Shown one piece after another: positions 8,798-20,500 of a stretch of 64,000 nt of DNA (position 1 is its first letter; each line of letters starts with the position of its first letter). The notes beneath the pieces were generated by a model. It saw only the letters and a list, made by a program, of their open reading frames with translations. It was not told where the DNA came from and did not search any database. The translations under genes were made by a program, and so were the position numbers. The DNA comes from Kutzneria chonburiensis (GTDB lineage Bacteria > Actinomycetota > Actinomycetes > Mycobacteriales > Pseudonocardiaceae), in assembly GCF_028622115.1 (NCBI RefSeq), contig NZ_CP097263.1, forward strand, positions 558,001 through 622,000. The letters run 5' to 3'.

Positions 8798-8817
8798 ACA
8801 ACCGGCGGTTGTAGCCT
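8798..8817 (+). promoter_or_regulatory. LysR operator-like palindrome and -10 box
   Basis: ACAACCG-g-CGGTTGT (8798-8812) is a perfect 7+1+7 palindrome in the 82-base divergent region. The -10-like TAGCCT (8812-8817) overlaps its right end and is followed six bases later by the GTG start at 8824, so the LysR mRNA is probably leaderless. Autoregulation and control of the divergent MFS gene are inferred from position. Confidence 0.6.
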
Positions 8818-8823
8818 CGCGCC

Positions 8824-9735
8824 GTGGACCTCAACGCCGTGCGGACCTTCGTGGTGTCGACCGAGGAGGGCCAGCTCCAGGAGGCCGGCGTCGAGCTGGG
8901 CATCAGCCAGCAGGCCGTGTCCAAACGCATTGCCGCGCTGGAGAAGGAACTCGGCGTCCGGCTGTTCACCCGCACCGCTCGCGGCATCCAGCTGACCGCC
9001 GACGGCCAGGCGTTCCTGCCGCACGCCCGCGCCCTGCTCGACGCCGCCGACCGGGCCGTCGCGTCGATCAGGCCCGGCGGCCGGCCGCTGCGGGTCGACG
9101 TGCTCGGCCGCCGGGTGGTCACCGGCACCCTGCTGCACGAATTCCACCGTCAGCACCCGGAAATCGAGCTCGACGTGGTGGTGCTGGCCCATGGCGAGGA
9201 GGCCACCGCCGCCGTGCTGGCCGGCACGGTCGACGCGGCGTTCCGCGCCCAGCTCACGCCGCCGCCGGCCGGCGTCGAGATGATGCGGGTGCACGACGAG
9301 CCCCTGGATTTTCTGGTCGGCCCCAGGCACGAACTCGCCCACAACGCCGAACTGACGCTGAAAGACCTTGTGGGCCACCGGATCTGGATTCCCGGCATCG
9401 CGCCGGGCACGGAATGGGGCGCCTACTACGGGGAGCTGGCCGCCGAATTCGGCCTCTCGATCGACGGCGACGGCCCGAACTTCGGCAGCGACACCATGCT
9501 CGACCTGATTGCCGACACGCCGAAGCTGGCAACCCTGTGGGGCACCGGCATTCGCAACGCAGTGCGAGCCGACCTGCGCAGCATCCCGCTCAACGACCCG
9601 ACGCCGGCCTACCCGCACTCGCTCATCTGGCGCGCCGACAACCGTCATCCGGCGCTGGCCGAGCTCCGCCGGCACCTGGCCGACCACTGGCGGTCCAGTC
9701 GCCGGGAGAACGTCTGGACCGCCGGCTCGTTCTAG
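8824..9735 (+). CDS. LysR-family transcriptional regulator
   Basis: 303 residues, normal for the family. The N-terminal winged helix is [58 protein letters not shown], with the helix-turn-helix around 18-40 and a linker helix. A periplasmic-binding-like effector domain follows from ~90 to the end. It faces the MFS exporter across a short promoter region and probably activates or represses it in response to an unknown ligand. Its TAG stop shares bases with the pntB stop on the other strand (ctag at 9732-9735). Confidence 0.92.
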   Translation: MDLNAVRTFVVSTEEGQLQEAGVELGISQQAVSKRIAALEKELGVRLFTRTARGIQLTADGQAFLPHARALLDAADRAVASIRPGGRPLRVDVLGRRVVTGTLLHEFHRQHPEIELDVVVLAHGEEATAAVLAGTVDAAFRAQLTPPPAGVEMMRVHDEPLDFLVGPRHELAHNAELTLKDLVGHRIWIPGIAPGTEWGAYYGELAAEFGLSIDGDGPNFGSDTMLDLIADTPKLATLWGTGIRNAVRADLRSIPLNDPTPAYPHSLIWRADNRHPALAELRRHLADHWRSSRRENVWTAGSF

Positions 9736-11108
9736 AGCGCGCGGACGATGTCCTCCACGCGTTCCTTGGCGTCGCCGAACAGCATCTTGCTGTTGTCCTT
9801 GAAGAACAACGGGTTCTGCACACCGGCGTAGCCGACGGCCATGGAGCGCTTGAACACGATGACGTTCTGCGCCTCCCACACGTGCAGCACGGGCATGCCG
9901 GCGATGGGGCTGCCGGGATCGTCGGCCGCCGGGTTGACGGTGTCGTTGGCCCCGATCACCAGCACCACCGAGGTCTGCGGGAAGTCGTCGTTGATCTCGT
10001 CCATCTCCAGCACGATGTCGTACGGCACCTTGGCCTCGGCCAGCAGCACGTTCATGTGCCCGGGCAGCCGTCCGGCCACCGGGTGGATGCCGAACCGCAC
10101 GTCCACGCCGCGTTCCCGGAGCTTGCGGGTCAGATCGGCGACGGGGTACTGGGCCTGCGCGACGGCCATGCCGTAGCCGGGCGTGATGATCACGGTCTCG
10201 GCCTCGCGCAGCAGCTCCGCGGTGTCGGCCGGGGTGATCTCCCGGTGCTCGCCCTGCTCGATGGCCGCGAACGTGCCGGCCTCCACGCCGAACCCGCCGG
10301 CGATGACCGAGATGAACGACCGGTTCATCGCCTTGCACATGATGTACGACAGGTAGGCGCCGGAGGAGCCGACCAACGCGCCGGTGACGATCAGCAGGTC
10401 GTTGTCGAGCAGGAAGCCCGAAGCCGCGGCGGCCCAACCGGAATAGCTGTTCAGCATGGACACCACGACCGGCATGTCGCCGCCGCCGATGGACGCCACC
10501 AGGTGCCAGCCCAGCAGCAACGCGATCGCCGTGACGGCGGCCAGAATGCCCACATTCGGCGTGATGACGAAGAAGACGGTCAGCACGGCAAAGGCGACCA
10601 GCGCGCCGAGATTGAGGAAATGCCGGCCCGGCAACATCATCGGGGCCGACCTGATCCGGGCCGACAGCTTGAGGAAGGCCACGATCGAGCCGGTGAACGT
10701 GACGGCGCCGATGAACACGCCGATGCACACCTCGGCGTGGTGGATGCCCGGCAGCGAGCCGGCATCGGCGTCCAGATAACCGTTCCAGCCGACCAGCACG
10801 GCCGCCAGACCGACAAAGCTGTGCAGCAGTGCGATGAGCTCGGGCATGCCGGTCATCTCGACGACCCGGGCCCGCCACAGGCCGATGCCGCCGCCGGCCG
10901 CCATCGCCACGATCAGCAGCACGATGCCGAGGACGGCCATTCCCTGGAGCGCCAGCACAATGGTGGCGATCAGGGCCAGCGCCATGCCGGTGATGCCGAA
11001 CAGCACGCCGTTTCGCGACGTCTCGTGCTTGCTCAAACCGGCCAGGCTGAGCACGAAGAGCAGTGCTGCCACGAGGTATGCGGCCTGCGCCGCCGTTGCC
11101 ACGGTCAT
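9732..11108 (-). CDS. pntB: NAD(P) transhydrogenase subunit beta
   Basis: 458 residues, matching PntB. The N-terminal two thirds carry about nine membrane segments (dII). The C-terminal ~180 residues are the NADP(H)-binding dIII domain with [16 protein letters not shown], the [18 protein letters not shown] loop, [17 protein letters not shown] and the [16 protein letters not shown] lid. It couples inward proton flow to hydride transfer from NADH to NADP+. It is three bases downstream of pntA with GAGGAGCTGACCC before its ATG, so the two genes form one operon. Confidence 0.97.
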   Translation of the reverse strand: MTVATAAQAAYLVAALLFVLSLAGLSKHETSRNGVLFGITGMALALIATIVLALQGMAVLGIVLLIVAMAAGGGIGLWRARVVEMTGMPELIALLHSFVGLAAVLVGWNGYLDADAGSLPGIHHAEVCIGVFIGAVTFTGSIVAFLKLSARIRSAPMMLPGRHFLNLGALVAFAVLTVFFVITPNVGILAAVTAIALLLGWHLVASIGGGDMPVVVSMLNSYSGWAAAASGFLLDNDLLIVTGALVGSSGAYLSYIMCKAMNRSFISVIAGGFGVEAGTFAAIEQGEHREITPADTAELLREAETVIITPGYGMAVAQAQYPVADLTRKLRERGVDVRFGIHPVAGRLPGHMNVLLAEAKVPYDIVLEMDEINDDFPQTSVVLVIGANDTVNPAADDPGSPIAGMPVLHVWEAQNVIVFKRSMAVGYAGVQNPLFFKDNSKMLFGDAKERVEDIVRAL

Positions 11109-11111
11109 GGG

Positions 11112-12641
11112 TCAGCTCCTCGAGAACATGCTGAGCATGCGCCGGGTCACGGCGAATCCGCCGAAGATGTTGATACTGGCCAACAGCACCGCCGCCGCGG
11201 ACAGCACGGTGACCGCGATCGTGCTGTGGCCGATCTGGAGCAGCGCGCCGACCACCACGATGCCGGAGATGGCGTTGGTGACCGACATCAGCGGGGTGTG
11301 CAGGGCGTGGTGCACGTTGCCGATCACGTAGAAGCCGATCACCACGGACAGCGCGAACACCGTGAGGTGACCGATCAACTCGTTGGGGGAGAAGCCGACC
11401 AGGAGGAACAGCGCGATCGCCGCGGCGGCGACGACCACGTGCCGCGCCCGTCGGGGTTTCTCTTCCTTTTGTGGCGCAGGGGTTTTCTGCACCTGTTGCG
11501 GTGGCGCGGCGCTGACGCTGATCTTGGGCGGCGGCCAGGTCGTCTCGCCGTCGCGGACCACGGTCATGCCGCGCAGCACGACATCCTCGAAGTCCAGCAC
11601 CACTTCGCCGTCCTTGCCCGGCGTCAGCAGCTTCAGCAGGTTCACCACGTTGGTGCCGTACAGCTGCGAGGACTGCGCCGGCAGCCGTCCGGCCAGGTCG
11701 GTGTAGCCGATGATCGTCACGCCGTTGGCCGTGGTCACGACCTCGCCGGCCACCGTGCCCTCGACATTGCCACCCTGCGCCGCCGCCATGTCGACGATCA
11801 CGCTGCCCGGCCGCATGCTGGCCACGTGTTCGGCCGTCACCAACCGGGGCGCGGGCCGGCCGGGGATCAGGGCGGTGGTGATGATGATGTCGACATCGCG
11901 GGCCTGCTCGGCGTAGATCTCGGCGGCGCGCCGGTCGTACGCCTCCGAGGTGGCCTTGGCGTAGCCGTCGGTGCTGGCCTCCTGCTCGACGTCGACGGCC
12001 AGGAAGTCGCCGCCCAGCGACTTCACCTGCTCGGCGACCTCGCTGCGCGGGTCGGTGGCCCGCACCACCGCGCCGAGGCTGTTGGCCGTGGCGATCGCGG
12101 CCAGCCCGGCCACACCGGCCCCGGCCACCAGCACCTTGGCCGGCGGCACCTTGCCGGCCGCGGTGACCTGGCCGGTGAAGAACCGCCCGAACCGGTTGGC
12201 CGCCTCGATGACGGCCCGGTAGCCGGCGATGTTGGCCATCGAGCTGAGCACGTCCAGCGACTGGGCTCGGGAGATGCGCGGCACCGCGTCCATGGCCAGC
12301 ACGGTGATCGGCCGCTCGGACAGGGTCTGGACCAATTCAGGCCGTAATGCCGGGCCGATCATGCCGATCAGCGTCGCCCCGTCGTGCAGGGCCGCGATCT
12401 CGGGTTCGGTCGGCGGGTTCACCTTGATCACGACATCGGTGGCCCAGGCCTCGCCTCGGGTCGCGATCCGGGCCCCGGCCTGCGCGTACGCCTCGTCGGG
12501 GCAGCTCGCGGCGGTGCCCGCGCCGGCCTCGACGAGCACCTCGTAGCCGAGGGCGGCCAGTTGGCGCACGGTCGCCGGCGTGGCCGCCACCCGCGTCTCG
12601 CCGGCGGCCGACTCGGTGACCACGCCCAGTGTCCGACCCAT
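11112..12641 (-). CDS. pntA: NAD(P) transhydrogenase subunit alpha (fused alpha1+alpha2)
   Basis: 509 residues from the ATG on 12641 ([20 protein letters not shown]). The dI NAD-binding domain covers ~1-375, with [22 protein letters not shown] as the Rossmann motif and [21 protein letters not shown] Pro/Lys-rich linker and a C-terminal membrane domain with about four helices (from ~405) follow. It is thus the single-chain PntA seen in enterobacteria, not the split PntAA/PntAB common in many actinobacteria. It forms the proton-pumping transhydrogenase with pntB. An upstream in-frame ATG (12677) adds 12 residues of unlikely sequence. Confidence 0.95.
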   Translation of the reverse strand: MGRTLGVVTESAAGETRVAATPATVRQLAALGYEVLVEAGAGTAASCPDEAYAQAGARIATRGEAWATDVVIKVNPPTEPEIAALHDGATLIGMIGPALRPELVQTLSERPITVLAMDAVPRISRAQSLDVLSSMANIAGYRAVIEAANRFGRFFTGQVTAAGKVPPAKVLVAGAGVAGLAAIATANSLGAVVRATDPRSEVAEQVKSLGGDFLAVDVEQEASTDGYAKATSEAYDRRAAEIYAEQARDVDIIITTALIPGRPAPRLVTAEHVASMRPGSVIVDMAAAQGGNVEGTVAGEVVTTANGVTIIGYTDLAGRLPAQSSQLYGTNVVNLLKLLTPGKDGEVVLDFEDVVLRGMTVVRDGETTWPPPKISVSAAPPQQVQKTPAPQKEEKPRRARHVVVAAAAIALFLLVGFSPNELIGHLTVFALSVVIGFYVIGNVHHALHTPLMSVTNAISGIVVVGALLQIGHSTIAVTVLSAAAVLLASINIFGGFAVTRRMLSMFSRS

Positions 12642-12713
12642 CACGGCTCCCGTCTGTGTCGCTGGCCCCCACTCCATCTTCGTTCACAATGACCATTCCG
12701 CGACTCATTTCGG

Positions 12714-12725
12714 TTCACACGTGAA
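12714..12725 (-). promoter_or_regulatory. palindrome in the pntAB upstream region
   Basis: TTCAC-ac-GTGAA is a perfect 5+2+5 palindrome 73 bases upstream of pntA. A second TTCAC half-site lies at 12683-12687, closer to the gene. The pair could bind a dimeric repressor or activator of pntAB. No regulator gene is adjacent. Confidence 0.4.
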
Positions 12726-12808
12726 TCTCGATCGGGAAATGCACCGGATGGCGGAGCGTCTACAGTGCACACGCCCAGGTAGATGTGACGGTTGCCACAA
12801 AAGGCTTG

Positions 12809-14011
12809 TTAGGCCTGTTCCAGCCGTCCGAGCCGGGGCATGAGCAGCAGTGACAGGGCCAGCAGCACGCCGCCGATGATGATGGGGGCTCGCACGTCCA
12901 GCAGGGTGCCGAGCACGCCGCCCAGCGCCGCGCCGATCGGGCCCGCGCCCCAGCTGATCAGCCGGTAGGCGCTGGTGACCCGGCCCATCAGGTCGCGCGG
13001 GGTGAGCCGTTGGCGGACCACGACGGCCTGCACGTTCCACAGCAGGATGCCGAAGCTGCCGATCGTGTAGCCGACCGCGACCAGCGGGATCGACCCGGCG
13101 ACCCCCACCACCAGCAGCGAGACCGCCATGGCCCCGATGGCCAGGCCCAGCCCCACACCGAGGCTCAGGTGCCGTCGGACCCAGCCGCCGGCGAGGCTGC
13201 CCAGCAGGCCGCCGACCGCGCCGATGGCCAGGATCACGCCGTACAGGGCGGCCGGGGCGTGCAGCGTGTTCACGATCAGCAGCACGAGCATGGTTATCGC
13301 CATCTGCACGCTCAGGTTGGCCAGGCCGAGCTCCAGCGCCAGCAGGCGCAGGCCTTTGTGTCGCCACAGCCACCGCACGCCTTCGGCGATGTCGGCGCGG
13401 ATCGTCGTCGTCACCTCGGCTCGGGCCGGTGCGTGCCGGGCTCGGATCGCGAACACCAGGCCCGCCGCCGCCACGAACGTCACCGCGTCCACCACCAGCG
13501 GCGCGCCCGCCGACACCGCGAACAGCGCCGCCCCGAGCGGCGGTCCCAGGAACTGAAAACTGATCAGCTGGGCCGCTTGCAGCCGCCCGTTGGCCTTGGC
13601 CAGGTTGTCGCCGTCGATCAGATCGGCGATGAACGATCCCGCGATGGTGTCGAACACCGCCCCCGCGCTGCCGATCAGGAACGTCATCAGGACCAGGCCC
13701 CACAGCGGCGGCGTGGTCGTCAGGACCCAAACGGCAAATGCCGCCACCAGCACTCCGCGCCCCAGATCCATGCGCCACATCAGGTTGCGCCGGTCGTGCC
13801 GGTCCGCCAGCGCCCCGCCGTACAGCGTGAACAGCAGAATCGGCACCGTGCCGGCAAACGTCACCACACTGACGGCCGCCGCCGTCGGCGACAGCACCGC
13901 CGCGAGCAGCGGCAGCGCCGCCGTGCGAATCCCGTCCCCGAGCAGCGACGTCGACGCCGCCGCCAGGAGTTTGGTGAAGTCAGTGGTACGAGTTTCCGAC
14001 GATGCCCCCAT
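12809..14011 (-). CDS. MFS transporter (MFS_3 / EntS-like), third gene of the BTAD regulator operon
   Basis: 400 residues with about 12 membrane segments. The sequence begins MGASSETRTTDFTKLLAAASTSLLGDGI and has the loop YGGALADRHDRRNLMWRMD and the motif GSFIADLIDGDNLAKANGRLQ that also marks the other MFS_3 proteins in this window. It is only 10 bases downstream of the 1160-residue regulator, so it is co-transcribed with both large regulators. This makes it the most likely effector of the operon, perhaps exporting a compound the regulators respond to. Substrate unknown. Confidence 0.9.
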   Translation of the reverse strand: MGASSETRTTDFTKLLAAASTSLLGDGIRTAALPLLAAVLSPTAAAVSVVTFAGTVPILLFTLYGGALADRHDRRNLMWRMDLGRGVLVAAFAVWVLTTTPPLWGLVLMTFLIGSAGAVFDTIAGSFIADLIDGDNLAKANGRLQAAQLISFQFLGPPLGAALFAVSAGAPLVVDAVTFVAAAGLVFAIRARHAPARAEVTTTIRADIAEGVRWLWRHKGLRLLALELGLANLSVQMAITMLVLLIVNTLHAPAALYGVILAIGAVGGLLGSLAGGWVRRHLSLGVGLGLAIGAMAVSLLVVGVAGSIPLVAVGYTIGSFGILLWNVQAVVVRQRLTPRDLMGRVTSAYRLISWGAGPIGAALGGVLGTLLDVRAPIIIGGVLLALSLLLMPRLGRLEQA

Positions 14012-14021
14012 CGCATGGAGG

Positions 14022-17000
14022 CTAGCCGACTTCGCGCTCGGCCGACTTTCCTGGTTCGGGGCGGCCGAAACGGGCGGCGGCGCGGCGGGCGGGCCAAGCG
14101 GCGCCGAGGAGTTCGTAGCGGCGGAGGGCCTCGGTCAAGGCGGCCTCGCCCTCGGCACGGCGGCCGGTGGCGGCGAGCACGACGGCGAGATCTTCCAAAG
14201 TCTGGGCCAGTTCGACCGGGCGGCCGACGGTGCGGTAGTGGGCGACGGCCTGGGCGACGGAGGCGGGATCGCGGTCGGCGAGCCCGCGGCAACGCAGGAG
14301 GGCGGCGGCGGCGCGGGTGGGGACGACCTCGCGGGCGGCCTCGCCGGCGCAGATGGAGAGGGCCTGGGTGACAAGGTCGGGGGAATCGGCCTGTAGGGCA
14401 AGGCGAACGACGTCGGGGAGCCACTGGTGCCGAAGCATCATGGGCGCATAACGGGGATCCAGAACGGGGGCCAAAGCGATGAGGGCCTCGTCGAAACGGC
14501 CGTCCCGCTCGGCGGCCTGGGCCTCGGCCATCAACAGGAAGTCGCAGTTCTCCCGGTCGGCGGTGGTGAGCATGGGCAGCTCATCGGCGGCGGCGAGATG
14601 GGCGGCGACCTCGTCGCCGTCGTCACGGAGCGCGGCGATCAAGGCGGCGACGCCGTGCGAGAGCAACAACATGGGACTGCTTTCCCGCAACCCGAGGAAA
14701 GCCAGCTCGGGCCCGGACCGGGTGATGATGCTGAGCTCCAGCAGCCCGTCGCTCCACCGGCCGGCCCAATAGTGGTTGACGGCAGTGGACATCGGCAAAC
14801 CGCCGGGCAGCTGGTACCGGTGCACCAGGCTGCGTACGGCCAGCAACGCCTGGTCGGCCTCGTCGAGGCGGTCCAGGTTCTGTAGGCTGAACACGCGGTT
14901 GTCGAGCAGGCTCAAGTGCAGGTGGGCCAGGCCGGCGTCCTCGGCGACGACGGCCAAAGCCTCGTCCACGTACCGCAAAGCGGCGGCGTGATCGCGGTCG
15001 ATGGACTCGAACAACCACAGTGCCTGCAAGGCGAAGGCCACGGCGAAGTTGTCGCCGGCTTTCTCGCCCCGGTCGATCGCCTCGGCGGCGGTGACCTCGG
15101 CCCGGTCGAACTCCAGCAGCCCCATGCCTTCCCGCACGGCCAGCAACGCCTGGCAACGGGCCTGCCACGTCGGCGAAATCTCCGGCGCGTCCGAAGCTTC
15201 CCGAAGCGCCGCAACGGAGTTGTCCTCCTGGCCGCGGCGATAGTAGATGACGGCCCGAATCCACTGCATCTCGCCGGACAGGTCGGGATCACGGGTCAGG
15301 GCCAACACCGACCGAACCTCGTCCTCGGGCAGCTCGCCGCGCCAATACAGCACGCGAGCCAACACGGCGGTCAGGTCCACGTGCCGGGGATCGTCGGGCT
15401 CGCAGACGGCGACAACCCGGCGCAGCAGGTCCAACCCGATGTCCGGCGCCCGGTGGGCGATGCGCTCGCCGTGCTGGAGCATCCAGTCGATCACCCACGA
15501 GTCGACCGCCACCGGTGACGCGACCAGTTGCCGGGCAACGGTTTCCATCGACGCGCCGGCCCGGTCCAACCGCTCGGCGGCCTGCCGGTGCAGCACCGTC
15601 CGTACGGTCGGCGAAGTGGCGTCGTACAGCGCCTGGCGGATCAGGGCGTGTCGGAAGGTGTAACGATTCCCGTTGGCCAGCAACACCTTTGCCGCGGCGG
15701 CCTCGTCGAGCGCGGGCAACAGCGAGGCCGCCGGGCGGTCCATCAGCACGCTCAGGTCGGCCATCACGAACTCGGTGCCGAGCAAAGCCGCACGCCGCAA
15801 CACTTCCGTCGTGGCAGTACTGAGAAAACCCAGCCGGTGCGTCAAAGCCGACGACAACGAGGTCGGCACGGACACGTCCTCGCCGGCGCACACCTCGGCC
15901 TGCCCGGACGACACCTCGACGTGCCGGTCCCGCAGTAAAGCGTCGGCCAACTCGCCGACGTACAACGGGTTTCCGGCGGCACGGTCGGCCAGCCCGAGCA
16001 GACCGGCGCCGGGCGTGCCGCCGACGATTCCCCGCAGCAGCTCGGCGACCTCACCGCCGGCCAGCGGGGCCAGTTGCACCACCGCGCCACCCCGCTTGGC
16101 CACGATGTCCCGGACCCCGTCCAGCACCGCGGTCCGCGGCACCGGCCGCAGCGCGCCGACCAACAACAACGGCAGCGTGGCGGTCTCCATGGCCAGCCGG
16201 CTGAACACCAGCAGGCTGGCCTCGTCGGCCCACTGGATGTCGTCGGCGACCAGCGTGAGCGGGCCGTCGGCGCACATCTCCCGCACGATCGCGACCAGCT
16301 CGTTGACCACGGCCAGCGTCGGATCGCCGCCGCCGAGCGGGTCCCGGTTGGACTGGGCCAGCCGCATCATCTCGGCCACCCGGGCCCGGGCCGGATCGGG
16401 CGAGTCGGCGTCGATGCCCAGGCAGTCCAGCATGAGCCGCAACGGAAAACGGCTGGCCAGCTCGTCGCCCGCGCCCCAGACCAGCTGTACGCCTTGGTCT
16501 TCGCAGTCGGCCAGGCCGGTGGTCAGCAGCTCCGACTTGCCGATGCCGGGCTCGCCCTCGACGAGCAGCACGCCGCCGAGGCCGTCCGACACGCGGCGTA
16601 CCGCTTGGCGCAGAACGGAAAGCTCGGCCGCCCGGGCGACGAACGTCCGGGCGCGGGGACGGGGCCGCGCGGCCCACCACGCCGGCCGGCGCTGTTCCTT
16701 CACCGGGGTGGACACGGCCGGCGCGGCCAGAGCCGGGTCGTTGGTCAGGATCTGCTGCTGGATCTCGGCCAACCGCGGACCGGGCAGCGTGCCGAGTTCG
16801 GCCATCAGCACCTGGGCCACCGCCCGGAACTGATCCACGGCGTCGGCCTGCCGACCCACCCGGTACAGCGCGATCATCAGCAGCCCGCGCAGGCCCTCGT
16901 GCAGCGGGTTCTCCCGCACGAGCGCGGTCAGCTCGGCCACCAGCTCCGCGTGCTGACCGGCGGCCAGGCCACCGACCGCACGGATCTCCAGCAGGTCGAG

Positions 17001-17504
17001 ACGGTCGGTGAGCAGCCGGTCGCGCAGGCTGGCCGCCCACGGGCCGGGCAAACCGGACAGCGGTTCGCCGTGCCACAGGGCCAACGCCCCGTCGGCGGCT
17101 GAGACCGCGGCGACCTGGTCGCCGTCCGCGCGGGCCTGCTCGGCCTTGCGCCGCAACGCATCGAACTCGTGCAGGTCGATGTCGTCGGCCGGAATCCGCA
17201 GCCGGTAGCCGGGTCCTTCGGACAGCAGCACGGACGAGACGGCACGGTTGCCGCGATCCGGCTCCAGAGCGCGGCGCAGGCCGGAGACGTAGGTGTAGAT
17301 GCTGCCGTCGGCCGACGCGGGGGCGTCCTGGCCCCAGATCGCGGTGATCAGGTCCTCGCGGGACACCACTTTGTCCGGCCGGGAGGCCAGTACGGCGAAC
17401 AGCGCGCGCTGGCGCGGGGCACCGAGCTTGCGCTCGTCCCCGTCGACCCGCACGAGTACCGGTCCCAGCAGTTCGACCCTTGGTTCCCGGGCCCGTTCAG
17501 CCAC
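14022..17504 (-). CDS. SARP/BTAD-AAA-TPR regulator (large, without LuxR domain)
   Basis: 1160 residues. Order: OmpR-like winged helix (~1-95: VELLGPVLVRVDGDERKLG, then LISAIWG-like LITAIWGQD), BTAD bacterial activation domain (~100-250), an AAA/STAND ATPase with P-loop GEPGIGKSELL near 320 and Walker B LTLVADDIQWADE, then a long helical TPR-like half to the end. It resembles AfsR/RedD-type activators fused to a LuxR-LAL-like ATPase, but it ends without a helix-turn-helix. Its GTG overlaps the stop of the upstream paralogue by 8 bases. It should activate nearby or secondary-metabolism promoters in an ATP-dependent way, with targets unknown. Confidence 0.9.
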   Translation of the reverse strand: MAERAREPRVELLGPVLVRVDGDERKLGAPRQRALFAVLASRPDKVVSREDLITAIWGQDAPASADGSIYTYVSGLRRALEPDRGNRAVSSVLLSEGPGYRLRIPADDIDLHEFDALRRKAEQARADGDQVAAVSAADGALALWHGEPLSGLPGPWAASLRDRLLTDRLDLLEIRAVGGLAAGQHAELVAELTALVRENPLHEGLRGLLMIALYRVGRQADAVDQFRAVAQVLMAELGTLPGPRLAEIQQQILTNDPALAAPAVSTPVKEQRRPAWWAARPRPRARTFVARAAELSVLRQAVRRVSDGLGGVLLVEGEPGIGKSELLTTGLADCEDQGVQLVWGAGDELASRFPLRLMLDCLGIDADSPDPARARVAEMMRLAQSNRDPLGGGDPTLAVVNELVAIVREMCADGPLTLVADDIQWADEASLLVFSRLAMETATLPLLLVGALRPVPRTAVLDGVRDIVAKRGGAVVQLAPLAGGEVAELLRGIVGGTPGAGLLGLADRAAGNPLYVGELADALLRDRHVEVSSGQAEVCAGEDVSVPTSLSSALTHRLGFLSTATTEVLRRAALLGTEFVMADLSVLMDRPAASLLPALDEAAAAKVLLANGNRYTFRHALIRQALYDATSPTVRTVLHRQAAERLDRAGASMETVARQLVASPVAVDSWVIDWMLQHGERIAHRAPDIGLDLLRRVVAVCEPDDPRHVDLTAVLARVLYWRGELPEDEVRSVLALTRDPDLSGEMQWIRAVIYYRRGQEDNSVAALREASDAPEISPTWQARCQALLAVREGMGLLEFDRAEVTAAEAIDRGEKAGDNFAVAFALQALWLFESIDRDHAAALRYVDEALAVVAEDAGLAHLHLSLLDNRVFSLQNLDRLDEADQALLAVRSLVHRYQLPGGLPMSTAVNHYWAGRWSDGLLELSIITRSGPELAFLGLRESSPMLLLSHGVAALIAALRDDGDEVAAHLAAADELPMLTTADRENCDFLLMAEAQAAERDGRFDEALIALAPVLDPRYAPMMLRHQWLPDVVRLALQADSPDLVTQALSICAGEAAREVVPTRAAAALLRCRGLADRDPASVAQAVAHYRTVGRPVELAQTLEDLAVVLAATGRRAEGEAALTEALRRYELLGAAWPARRAAARFGRPEPGKSAEREVG

Positions 17505-20500
17505 TGCGTTCCCCAGTCTCGATTGCCCCCGAATGCCCGGTCACCTTACCCACCAGGTCCGGCCGCGAGTCCACCCCCAGCTTCTGCATCACCCGCGAGA
17601 CATGGGCCTGCACGACCCGGCGCGACAGTGCCAACTCGGCGGCGATGTCCGGATTGGACCGGCCGAGCGCGACCAGCTCGGCGACCCGGATCTCGTCTCC
17701 CACCAGGGAATGCCAGCCGGCGACGGTCGGCTGGCCGGTCGACACGCCGGCCCGGCGGATGCCGAATTCGCGCAGCCGCGACTCGGCCCGCCGGATGTCC
17801 CAAGAGGCACCGAGTTCTGCATAGACGAGCATGGCTTGCGGAAAGATCCGGCGGGCCCGGTCGACCTCGCCGCGGCGGGCCAACAGGACGGCGGCGTCCT
17901 CGCTCGTGACCGCGAACTCGATACGCCGTCCGGATTCCCGGTACCGCTGGGCCACTTGCAGCAGTGGCTCGGCGTCGCCGTCGATCAACGCCGCGCAGCG
18001 CTCGGCGGCGTTGGAGGCCCGTGCCGGCACGGTTTCCGAGGCAGCCTCGGCCTGGGCCAGCCGCAGCGCCGCCTGCGCCACGTCGCTTGCGTCGGCGTCC
18101 AGGGCGAGCCGGGTCAGCTCCGGCAACCACTGATGCCGCAACGTCATCCGACCATAGGACGGGTCGAGGATCGGCTCGTAGGCCGCCAGCGCGGCCGGCA
18201 GATCGCCGTCCTGCTCGGCCGCCATCGCCTTGGCCGCCAGGAAGAAGTCGCTGTTCTCCTGGTCCGACGGCGCGATCACCGGGTACGAGCCGGCAGTGCG
18301 CAGATGGGCGTGCAGCTGCTCGGTGTCGCCGCGGTGCCCGGCGATCAGCGCCGCCGTGCCGTACTGCAACAGCGGCACCCGGGACCGCAGGTCGAAGATG
18401 GTGATCTCGGGCTCGCCACCGACGATGGCGTCGAGCTCGGCCAGCGCCTCGTCCCAGCGGCCGAGCCAGTAGTAGTGCACGGCCGCGCCGATGTGGATCC
18501 GCCCGGACGGGCGGCCGGCCCGACGGGCCATCGCCTTGGTGCGGGCCACCGTGTCGGTGCCGTCGGTCAGCCGGTCCAGGTTCTGCAGGCTGAACAGCCG
18601 CGCGCCGAGCAGGTTGATCTGGAGGTCGACCAGGTGCTGGTTGCCGGTCGCCGCGGCCAATGCGTTGTTCACGTGGGCCAGCGCCGCGGAATGGTTGCGG
18701 CGCACCGATTCCACGTACCAGAGCTCCTGCTCGGCGGCGGCGATGGCCGGGGCGTCGTTGGCCTCGGTGGCCTGCGTCAGGGCGGCCGTGGCGGTGACCT
18801 CCGCCGTGTCGAGGTCGTCCAGGCCTGTGCGTTCGAACTGGGCCCGCAGTGTGTCGTGCCGCGCCACCCAGAAATCCGGCGCGGCCGGATCCGCTGCCGC
18901 CGCACGGAGATCGGCGATCGCCTGCGCCACCTCGCCCCGCCCGTACGTCAAACAGGCCAGGGTCCACCGCATTTCCGCGGCATGGGCCGGATCCCGCGTC
19001 ACGTCCAGCAGCGCGCGGGCGGCCGCCTCGGGCTGCCGGCCCAGCCGGAACTGCCAGCGAACCTGGCTCACCAGCAGGATTTCCCGCTCCTCGGGCGTCG
19101 GCGAGGTGCTGTCCAAGGCGCGGTCCAGCAGGTCGAGCACCAACGCCGGATCACGGCCGGCGACCGTCTCCACGTTGGCCAGCAGCCACTGCACCGACCA
19201 GTGGTCGAACTCGCCGGCCACCGCCAGCTGCGCCGCGACACGCTCCACCGGCACGCCGGCGTGGGCCATCGCCTTGGCCGACTCGCGGTGCAAGGTCGTG
19301 CGGACCGCCGCCGAGCGCTCCTCGTACAGCGCCTGGCGGACGGCCGGATCCCGGAAGGCCAGCCGGTTGCCGGCGTCGACCAGCAGGCCGGCGTCGGTGG
19401 CCTCCTCGACCGCGCCGACCAGGTCGGCCGGTGACGTGCCGACGACCGCCGCCAGGTCGGAGAGATCGAACTCGACGCCGAGCAGCGCCGCCCATCGCAG
19501 GCGATCCAAGGCGCTGGGGGAGAGGAACTCCAGTCGCCGCGCGGCCATCGCCGCCATCGTCGGTGACAAGTCGAGACCCGGATCGATCTCGGCCACACCG
19601 CCGGCGGTGTGCAGCACCGCGTCGCGGATCAACTCGTCGACGAGTTCGCGCACGTGCAACGGATTGCCGGCGGCGTGGTCGACCAGGCCACGCAGCACCG
19701 GACCCGGCGCCGCGCCGATCACCCGGGCGACCAGCTCATGCACGTCGTCGGCGTGCAGCGCGCCGAGGGCCAGCGTGCGACCGCCGGCCAGGTCCACGTG
19801 GTGCGCGGTCGGATTTGTGCGGCGTGCACCGACCAGCAACAGCGGGAGCTGCTGGGTCAGGCGGGACAGCCGGTGCCACGCCAGCAGACCGGTCTCGTCG
19901 AGCCACTGCACGTCGTCGATCACCAGCACCAGCGGCGCCTCCGCGCATGCCTGGTCGACGAACGACAGGAGCCGGCTGATCGGGGCCAGCGGGCCGTCGC
20001 CGGACAGGTCCTCGCCCAGCGCCCACACCACGCGACAGCCGGCCACCGGCGCATCGGCCAGACCCACCGCCAGCAGCGCCGACTTGCCGATGCCGGGTTC
20101 GCCCTCGATCAGCACACAGCCGCCGGCGCCGTCGGCCAGCGCCACCACCAGCGCCCGCAGCCAGCCCACCTCGCGCGGCCGGCCGACGAACTGGGCCGGC
20201 GCCTCGGGCTGACGGGTCGACGGAGCCAGTTCGTGCTGCGCGCCGATGCCGGGGATCGGCACCGTCTGCTGGGCCACGATCCGGTCGTGGATGTCCTGCA
20301 ACGCCGGCCCCGGGTCCAGGCCGAGCTCGTTGACCAGCACCTCGCGGGCACTGTCGAACTCGGCCAGCGCCTCGTCGCGACGGCCGGCCCGGTACAGCGC
20401 GACCATGAGCAGCCCGCGCAGGCCCTCCCGGCGTGGATGCTCCCGCACCAGGCCGGTCAGCTCGGCAACGGCGGTGCCCTGGTTGCCCAGCGCCAGCAGC

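Noticed and set aside
8463-12347. A 1294-codon open frame on the plus strand across LysR and pntAB
   Set aside because: It is the antisense shadow of pntAB and other real genes, with no domain match and a composition typical of GC-rich off-frame reading.
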